Positions 57,561 through 64,000 of a stretch of DNA of 64,000 nucleotides are shown here, piece after piece. Source of the stretch: Leptidea sinapis (lineage: Eukaryota; Arthropoda; Insecta; Lepidoptera; Pieridae); NCBI RefSeq assembly GCF_905404315.1, contig NC_066266.1, positions 1,557,501-1,621,500 on the forward strand, read 5' to 3'. The notes beneath the pieces are model-generated. The model was given only the letters and a program-made list of their open reading frames with translations. It was not told the origin of the DNA and did not search any database. How positions within the stretch are numbered: the first letter of the stretch is position 1; every line of letters begins with the position of its first letter. The translations under genes were made by a program, and so were the position numbers.

Positions 57561-58240
57561 TGTATCTTATGAAGCCTACTAGAATTAGTTACAAGCAATC
57601 CCTTATTTCTAGTGTTATAATAATGAAAATCAATATTAAGAGCAAAAAGGTGACGATTTTTGTGAACGAATATTAAATTTTCATACTGACATTCATACTG
57701 ACAATGAACAGTCGAACAGATGATAGCCAAGAGATTGTGTTGTTTGCTGATGATACTTCGCTTATTTTTAAAGTAAAACGAAGTGCAGATTATTCGTCTC
57801 AAATCAACGCACTATCTTTGAGAGTGCATTGTTTACCTCGTCATCAATATCTGCACTTCGTTTCACTTTAAAAATAAGTGAAGTATCATCAGCAAACAAT
57901 ACAATCTCATGGCTATCATCTTCCACAAACGGTAGATCATTACTATATATAAGAAACAAGAAAGGACCGAGAAAAGAACCCTGCGGGACACATATTCTCA
58001 CAGGTTTACCCGAACACTGTTCGGCATTTACATCGACTATCTGAACTCTTTCGCTTTTAACAGATTAAGGGCTCTATATTTACTCCATAATGCTTTAGTT
58101 TTAGGAGTAAAGTTTCATGGTGGACGCAGTCAAATGCTTTGGACAAATCACAAAAAATGCCCAATGCATCCTGTGCTCTTCCCAGTCGTCAAAGATGTGA
58201 TCAATGAGTCTAATTCGTCTAAAACGAAATTCATGTTACT
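57561..58240 (-). pseudogene. Rearranged CR1/Jockey-like LINE right of the BEL element
   Basis: Minus-strand pieces: CVPQGSFLGPFLFLIYSNDL and IVLFADDTSLIFKVKRSADI (RT motif C, 57840-58000), and near the BEL edge YENLIFVHKN with NTRNKGLLVTNSSRLHKIH (57561-57700). Between them (57718-57830) the FADD region occurs again on the opposite strand. Frameshifts are common. The BEL LTR begins directly after the LHKIH motif. Confidence 0.75.
57718..57921. repeat. Inverted repeat of a LINE reverse-transcriptase segment
   Basis: 57718-57790 (+) encodes IVLFADDTSLIFKVKRSAD and 57850-57921 encodes the same on the minus strand. Arms are about 72 bp at roughly 90% identity with a loop of about 60 bp. Confidence 0.8.
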
Positions 58241-58720
58241 GGGATCGAGTAAAGTTGTTGAAAAAATTGATCGTCTCAATCTTAAAATAGTTATTAATAA
58301 TAAAGAAAAGCGTCCATGAGGTTCGTAATTTAGGAATTTTGAACAGAATCGTAAGTCTAATCTTTTTATCTCTTTCTCTCTATTATGTATGATGTTTTGA
58401 AGTGAAATATCTCATAGAAGAGAAATTTAAATAAATATATTATGAGATGTGCTGACTGTGCTGTTTTGGCCATATAAATTAAGAATCTATGTGGTATCTA
58501 CCCCGCGTTTGCTCACTGTATGAATTGTCATGTGTAACAACCGAGCGAGCCACGGCCCGAGCCGTTATCGGTCTTTGTTCATGCTCAAAAGCGCCTCGGT
58601 AAGTTTACCGCGCGCACTCAGGACGGTTGTTTCGCCTCTCTGTTCGACGAACGGCGGAATCTTTTTCTGTTTCTAATAGTAAGGGTATCTTCAATATTCT
58701 GAATACAGAACTTAAAATGC
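58241..58720. other. Unassigned sequence
   Basis: AT-rich to 58480, then a GC-richer stretch (58500-58670). No gene or element recognised. Confidence 0.45.
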
Positions 58721-58724
58721 CAAA

Positions 58725-58860
58725 GGCGTTCTCCCTTCTTCTTCTTCCCTTTCAGAGCGCCATTTGTTTCCGAAGCAGTAGTAGTATCTAGTATATTATA
58801 AATGACAAGAAAAATAATTCTAAGGAATAAATTTTGAGAAAACAAATATCTATTATGCCT
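58725..58860 (+). repeat. LINE 3'-end repeat, copy 3
   Basis: Shares CAGAGCGCCATTTGTTTCCG, AGTAGTATCTAGTATATTA and TTTTGAGAAAACAAAT with 50100-50270 (reverse) and 13790-13960. Confidence 0.68.
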
Positions 58861-60168
58861 TTTTATGCGTTTAATCTTCTTATTCTCGACAGCCTGTACA
58901 GTTTTTGTTTACTTGTTTTAGTTTTTTTTTGTACAAATCGTAGAATTAATATAAAGGCAGTGGTGGCTATAGCATTCCGAACATACCGGTCTTATGCAAA
59001 GCTATAAGCTATATAATATAAGCCGCGTTAGGCACGTGCAGTCTTTGTTCGACTTCACGTTAAGCCTATCGAAGATGACACACTTTTTGTGCTATCGAGT
59101 CTGCGGCACACAAGAAAGTCTACATTGCGCGCAAAATGTCTGTGGCAGATATTTCACAGACTCAACGCACACGACGTACACTTTCGCTCATTTTGTTGGC
59201 AGAACTGTAGATCCCTACACACGCAATGGAAGTACAGATATTGCGGTGTATTATTTCGTACCTGAGATTTATATATATCTTCAAGAAGAAGAAATAGAGA
59301 CAGTTCATCCTATTCTTTCAGAACGATTATTAAAGGGACTGTTTCATATTTAACATTCAGTTCTAAAACGAAATCCAAATAAATTTGCACACTTCGTCCC
59401 ACAATTTTCATTTTAAATTTCTGGCATGATACTCTGCCAAGAATCGATACATCGATGTTGACAGACTAAAGTGAGCGTCGTTTGCTCTAACGCGTGTTAA
59501 CGCGAATGTTGTATGTTTTTGGCGCACTTTTTGTGCGGCGCGGTGTGGCGCGATCTGTCAGATATTTTGTGTGTCAGACTTTTTAGCGGTACTGCATATA
59601 ATTCTATATGTTTTACTATCACAGGCTAAAAAGTGCGTCACGGGTAGTCTGTCGTCTGCGATAGGCCTTAAGCTGAGAGCTCGAAGCTGGCTCAGCCGGC
59701 CTCCCGCGGCATACGTGACGCTTCCTCCCGTGGCCAATCGCTCAGTCACTACTGTAGATATTTCTAAGTCAAAATAATTTCCGGATAAGTAATCGACACA
59801 TCATACACTAAACCGTTCTCCGAAACATGCTGCATCTTATGATACCTATAAGTATTATTTCGATCAGCCCAGTAGTTTCCGTAGTATAACCGAAGAAAAA
59901 ACCTTCCTCTATCTTATGACAAATGAGATAACATGATTGGAAGACACTTTTGTGGAAGGAGTATCCATAGTACAAAAAGTAAATGGTGTTAAAACGAAGT
60001 TTCTCAAACTGAAATTTCTGTAAAAAGAATATTTCATAAAATATTTAATTAAACATTTTATGTGATTGTAATAAAAACTTATTCTGCCGATAAATATCAA
60101 TTTTTATGTAGAGCCACAACGTGAGAGGTGAACAAGACATACCAAGATTTACGATCGATGCGTCACTC
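58861..60168. other. Unassigned region, GC-rich patch at 59450-59760
   Basis: A 119-codon open frame at 58994-59353 (+) shows no recognised motif, and its codon use is not convincing. The GC-rich patch has many CG dinucleotides and repeated GCGCAC/GCGCG motifs, unlike its surroundings. No gene is claimed. Confidence 0.4.
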
Positions 60169-60240
60169 GGATGGTTGGCTCAGTTGGTAAGAGAGCTCAG
60201 ACGGAATCCGAGAGGCGCAGGTTCGAGTCCCGTATCTTCC
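60169..60240 (+). repeat. tRNA-like sequence (tRNA pseudogene or SINE head)
   Basis: An acceptor-like pair GGATGGT/ATCTTCC with one mismatch, a D arm GCTCAGTTGGTAAGAGAGC and a T loop GGTTCGAGTCC (with internal promoter boxes A and B) are visible. The anticodon stem does not fold properly and T33 is absent in the best fold, so I do not call a functional tRNA. Confidence 0.5.
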
Positions 60241-60242
60241 GT

Positions 60243-61015
60243 AAATTTTGGTACAAAGTAAATTTGTATATCAATATTTATATTATAAAAATTAAGTATT
60301 AATGTATATAATTGATCAATGTTTATTTACCTGGATCAGCTTGGAAGCTCTGAAAATTTTTACAAAAATTAGTAAAATGTATACAATCAATTTAATGATG
60401 GAAATTTTGAATTTGGATTTCTGGGTGGTCGGAGTCAAAAGCTATTCAAGTTCAAACATTTTCCATAGAGTACATTGAAAATGAGGTTTGTTCACTAGAA
60501 CATGTCACATTGTTGACATTTTTACTTATTGGAGCATTTTATCAAAGTTTTAACTAGCTAGGTACTATATCTCATATGCTTAAACATGCATACATATAGG
60601 AGAAGGTAGGGCAGCCTCGTACAGTTTTTATGTATTTTTTATAGGATTTTCTCTGGTATCAATAACTGTTTCTATTTATTACTTACTTATCACAAAATAC
60701 TTTGTAATAACCAAATAATACTAAGTAAAAAAGACAATTACATAGATGTAGTTAGTTAACTTAACAGTCTTTCTGTTCAGTCATATTAGTATTATGCATG
60801 ATGTTACACGTAGATCGACACAAAGTCATCATTATTGTAAATCGACTTGTTAAACGGCCATATTCTAGTTTTTTCATAAGCACTGGTATTCCTACCATTG
60901 AATGACTCCACATAAGGTATCTTTATGAGTTTTGGGATATTATAAATAGTACCTGGATGACCGAGCCATGCTCAGATTTTTAAGAAGGTACAAAACTTGA
61001 ACAAAAATATCTAAT
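60243..61015. other. Unassigned sequence
   Basis: AT-rich, no gene or repeat recognised. Confidence 0.5.
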
Positions 61016-61017
61016 AG

Positions 61018-61078
61018 GACATCTGGATTCGAACCGGAGTCTGCTGCTTTACGGATCACCCAATCTCGCCCCCGAAAC
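61018..61078 (-). repeat. tRNA-like B-box repeat fragment (minus strand)
   Basis: The minus strand reads GGGGCGAGATTGGGTGATCC, then CAGACTCCGGTTCGAATCCA. The second part is a T-arm/B-box-like motif. The fold is incomplete; it may be a SINE fragment. Confidence 0.35.
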
Positions 61079-61106
61079 TACCTGTATACTAAATTTCATT
61101 AAAATT

Positions 61107-61108
<2 letters not shown>

Positions 61109-61136
<28 letters not shown>
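61109..61136. repeat. (AT)n microsatellite
   Basis: Uninterrupted alternating TA over about 26-28 bases. Confidence 0.9.
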
Positions 61137-61137
<1 letters not shown>

Positions 61138-61625
61138 AGAATTGCTCGTTCAAAGATTGTCTTTCCTGGGTTGGAAACGTGTCAGTCATTGAATGCTATT
61201 TTTAATTTTGACTTAAATGGTCAAAATACTTGAAGTATTCGAATGGTTGAAGGCGATGTGTTGTGTGAGGTGGAAAGGAAAGGCACACAATCCCTATGTA
61301 ATAAGATTACCTGCGCAGTATTTCCAGGTAACGATATGGGTATTGGGTACCTTCTAAAAAACGCGTAAAGTGTACCCTATAAAAAAGAAGTTGATACTGG
61401 GATCCATTAAATCAGAGATATCAGCAATAAGTAGCGAGGACACGCGCCTCAGAGCCTTGGTTTGTGGGCTGGTATAAAGGATTATCACGCTAAGCTGATC
61501 CACGCGACAAAAATTTAAAATAGTTAATGGAGCCTCTCAATAATCTTGGTTTCACTACTTCTAGAAACTAATTCGCTAAAGTACTGCCTAAAACAAAAGT
61601 TAAAATAATAAATACACTAAAGTAT
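61137..61625. other. Unassigned sequence, probably intron of the minus-strand gene
   Basis: Lies downstream (minus strand) of the signal-peptide exon donor. I could not find its next exon. Confidence 0.35.
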
Positions 61626-61631
61626 ACTTAC

Positions 61632-61682
61632 AATTTCAATGATAGCAGAAATGAAGAGAGCTACGCAAATAAATTTGAACAT
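61632..61682 (-). CDS. First coding exon of a secreted protein (signal peptide), rest not found
   Basis: On the minus strand ATG at 61682-61680 opens a 17-codon segment, MFKFICVALFISAIIEI, followed at once by a perfect donor GTAAGTAT (61631 downward). A short charged start then a hydrophobic run is a signal peptide, and a first exon that ends within or just after it is common in insect genes for secreted cuticle, odorant-binding and chemosensory proteins. No downstream exon with recognisable motif was found in the window. Function unknown. Confidence 0.55.
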
Positions 61683-61716
61683 TATGGCTTCTGTTCTGAA
61701 TCTTTACTGCTTTCGG

Positions 61717-61722
61717 TTATAA
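61717..61722 (-). promoter_or_regulatory. Candidate TATA-like box of the signal-peptide gene
   Basis: TTATAA on the minus strand, about 25 bases upstream of an initiator-like ATTCAGAAC and 35-40 bases upstream of the ATG. Weak positional evidence. Confidence 0.3.
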
Positions 61723-61739
61723 CGGCATTTGCTATTTAT

Positions 61740-62218
61740 CGGAATTCACAAATTATGCCGCGGCTGTATTGGTGGAAATTTATTACAATATTAATCGATT
61801 GTTAATCTACGAATCTACATATTATTTTAAAAATATTATTAACTTTAAATTGTAGAACTATTTGGAAATTAATTACATGTTTCGTTCGATCAATTTATCA
61901 TGAATATTTATAATTTTGAAAAAAATATCGCGTCCATAGTTCCTGAAAAAGTATTACTTTCGAACTACCTATTACTTCCAAATATATATAAATATATACT
62001 AAAATTACAACTATCTACAAAATTTTAACTATTGTGTCTCAATTTATTTTTGGTAAAGTTATGTATGTACGTACATACTACATAGGCGCATTAGTAAATT
62101 TTCTAGAAACTGCCATAACCATAATGTTAACATCAGCAACAAACAAACTTATTATGCCGACTACTCGGCTGAGTCTAGTTAGTAAGTCATAACATATTGC
62201 AACAGCACTTTGTAAAAG
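61740..62218. other. Unassigned sequence upstream of the signal-peptide exon
   Basis: AT-rich; likely holds regulatory DNA of the minus-strand gene, but no motif is clear. Confidence 0.4.
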
Positions 62219-62224
62219 TCATGA

Positions 62225-63205
62225 AGTTGCATCAGTTCTCTGTTCAGTCATCTGCCGATATTAATACAATACTTGTGCTGCAGAAGAGGGCCATTCGCGT
62301 TATTTATAATCTATTTATTTATTTATTTATTTATTGAAAAGACCAACAGCATAAATATTACAAATTAGTCTTAAAAATTTGTGTACATATAATAGCCAAT
62401 TACAGGTCTCTCTATATAAACAAAAATCAAGTAATGAGTTTTCAACTTAAATTACTTTAACTTATAAACAAAAAAATCGACTTATGAATTTCAACTTAGT
62501 TTACTTTAACATAATAATATGTATAGTTTAAACATTAAAAGAATAATATTATGCGTATGAATGCGAATTTAATATTTATATCTATTATTATATTATGTTA
62601 TAATCGGTTATAGTGTTTATTGTATGTTTGGATGTGTATGTGTGCGTGTGTTAATGTACCTATTTGTTAGTTTTATATTGCTCCAGTAACATTTTTCGTA
62701 TCTAGTGTATTCATTAATATTTTAATAATTTCTTTTTTGAAGATATTTTTACTGCGATTATTAATGTCGACATTCGAAAAAACTTCGTTGTAATGCATAC
62801 AAATTCTGTTAATGGGAGAATTTTTACCATAGTTCGTAGTGTAAAATGATAATGAAAAAAGAGGCGTATTTCTCGTTCGTTTTAGTGGTACATTGAAGTT
62901 AATACTAGCAAGTAATGTTGGGGAGTCCAGAAGATTATTTATTATATTAAATAAGAACATTGTATCTAATATCGTTCGTCTGTCTGCTAGTGAAATTATA
63001 TTATGATGCATGCAGCATCTTTATAGTTGGAAAAAAAATTATGACGAAAGTTAAGGTGCCTTATAAATTTAGCTTGAATATTTTCAAGGTTTTCAATATA
63101 TGTTATATAATGGGGCGACCAGGTCTAGGTCCTAAAGAATCATTGAGAGCAAAATTTAAAGAAATTAACATCTCCAATATATTCTTGACTAGAATGCCCG
63201 TGAGG
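62225..63205 (+). pseudogene. LINE fragment (+) split by another LINE
   Basis: The left part (62225-62312) reads SADINTILVLQKRAIRVIYN and the right part (63120-63205) reads LGPKESLRAKFKEINI. Together these follow the order seen in the LINE at 53313-53678 (IFVLQKRAVRAIYNL then SLRDKFKEINI). The intervening 800 bp belong to a minus-strand LINE. Confidence 0.7.
62313..63115 (-). mobile_element. 5'-truncated LINE (minus strand) inserted in another LINE
   Basis: The minus strand encodes LADRRTILDTMFLFNIINNL, LDSPTLLASINFNVPLKRTR and YTTNYGKNSPINRICMHYNE (63011-62673), the C-terminal region of a CR1-like LINE. The 3' end has (TTTA)n at 62311-62333 on the plus strand. TATAAT is present on both sides, a probable target duplication. 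Confidence 0.75.
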
Positions 63206-63480
63206 TCGTTCGTTGGACGCTTTAGCAAAAATACTATGCCTGCATTTAGTCTAAATGTTTTCTCGACCTTTCGTTTTTGTTGTTATTGAATATTCATGGA
63301 AAATTTTAATTAAATATTGTAAACCATTTTGAATATATATTATCCAGCTGTATGTACCTTATTCAACAAATAAATAATTGACTGATTGATTGAACGCTCC
63401 GCTGCTAATGAAATGAAGGAACAATATGTCTTTTGTTACATGGTATGCCCAAGTTATTAACGATTCAGTAAATTTTTTTG
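63206..63480. other. Unassigned sequence
   Basis: No feature recognised. Confidence 0.5.
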
Positions 63481-63489
63481 GTGTTTTTA

Positions 63490-63960
63490 TGTGTGTGTTT
63501 TATTTTTTTATTTGTTATTTGCTGGCGCTCTTCTTGACGCTGAGCAACTGCGAGCCGGCGACCATTTGCCTCATCTGCTGTCTCAGAAGCACGCTGATTA
63601 TCTATTAGGTGGACATGCTCGTGCCGTCGAGAAGCTGCTTCTTCAAGTGTTTCAGCGACATGCTGAGAAGCCATATGCTCCGCGTTCTCTTGACGCTAAC
63701 AAAATGCTTCTTCAGATGCTTTAACAGCACGTTGAGAGGCCATACGCTCTGTGTTTTCTTGACGTCGAGAAGGTGTATCTTCAGGTGTTTCAGAGACACG
63801 TTGAGAGGCCATACACTCTGCGTTTTCTTGACGCCGACAGGTTACTTCTTCAGGAGTCTCTGATGCAGTTGCTATGCGGACAGCATTTTCTTAACATCGA
63901 GCATCAGCTTTCGCAGCATCACTCTTACTTCTGCCTGACGTGCTGCTTGCTACACACGTC
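63490..63960 (-). pseudogene. Broken gene with 23-residue STPR-like repeats (continues beyond window or ends near it)
   Basis: The minus strand encodes at least four repeats of a 23-residue module: ASETPEEVTCRRQENAECMA, then SQRVSETPEDTPSRRQENTE, then a third and a fourth (RHEHVHLIDNQRASETADEA is more diverged). The spacing and 'SETPEexxxRR' consensus match the STPR (score-and-three) domain first described in silkworm FMBP-1, a DNA-binding module also found in transposon-borne proteins. Stops lie in frame: TAG at 63696-63698 and a TAA further upstream. Therefore a pseudogene. Whether it came from a host gene or a Helitron-type element is unclear. Confidence 0.6.
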
Positions 63961-64000
63961 TACGCTGTTCAGTATGAACATTCAATTCTTGCCTTCATAG

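Noticed and set aside
58994..59353. 119-codon open frame on the + strand
   Set aside because: No motif, no splice or promoter support, and it lies in a region with random-looking codon use. Left as unassigned.
60169..60240. A functional tRNA gene
   Set aside because: The anticodon stem does not pair and the loop lacks T33; kept only as tRNA-like.

Overview
This window looks like nuclear DNA from a moth or butterfly (Lepidoptera). It is AT-rich, its genes are intron-split with GT-AG boundaries, and it is crowded with insect transposable elements: CR1/Jockey-like and RTE-like LINEs, Tc1/mariner elements, a BEL/Pao LTR element and a tRNA-derived-looking repeat. Nothing is bacterial: there are no operons and no CRISPR. 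All functional names rest on reading motifs by eye; no database search was possible.

Region 1 (1-9.8 kb, + strand): the 3' part of a conserved nucleolar gene, WDR43/UTP5 (small-subunit ribosome biogenesis). Seven exons join in a consistent reading phase: the end of the WD40 part, a basic linker, a Utp12 domain and an acidic tail. Its introns hold LINE scraps, an RTE tail, a SINE-like repeat and a 260-bp MITE with TTA target duplications. Region 2 (11.5-18.5 kb, +): a complete three-exon gene for a 201-aa DUF1349 (concanavalin-A-like fold) protein. Intron 1 holds a dead Tc1-like transposase and a LINE fragment; intron 2 holds a 3.4-kb dead LINE. Region 3 (18.7-22.3 kb): a Tc1/mariner-type element with about 210-bp terminal inverted repeats, a truncated mariner and an RTE reverse-transcriptase fragment.

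Region 4 (22.4-48.0 kb): the most striking feature, a tandem array of a roughly 1.934-kb unit. There are eight contiguous near-identical units, a ninth split by a 5.0-kb nearly intact LINE (minus strand), and partial, more diverged units at both edges. The unit is a mosaic of RTE-derived pieces, a 678-bp inserted block with an exon-like coding relic, and unassigned DNA. The left edge unit lacks the 678-bp block and keeps a segment deleted from the core units, so amplification history can be read from the sequence.

Region 5 (48-58.3 kb): a direct duplication, then a nest of elements on the minus strand. A BEL/Pao LTR retrotransposon (240-bp LTRs differing at 5 positions) sits inside a LINE, and a 929-bp LINE fragment with a TTTTAA target duplication sits inside the BEL pol region. 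Region 6 (58.3-64 kb): mostly unassigned DNA with a tRNA-like sequence, a minus-strand first exon encoding a signal peptide, a LINE inserted in another LINE, and at the right end a broken minus-strand gene with 23-residue STPR-like repeats.
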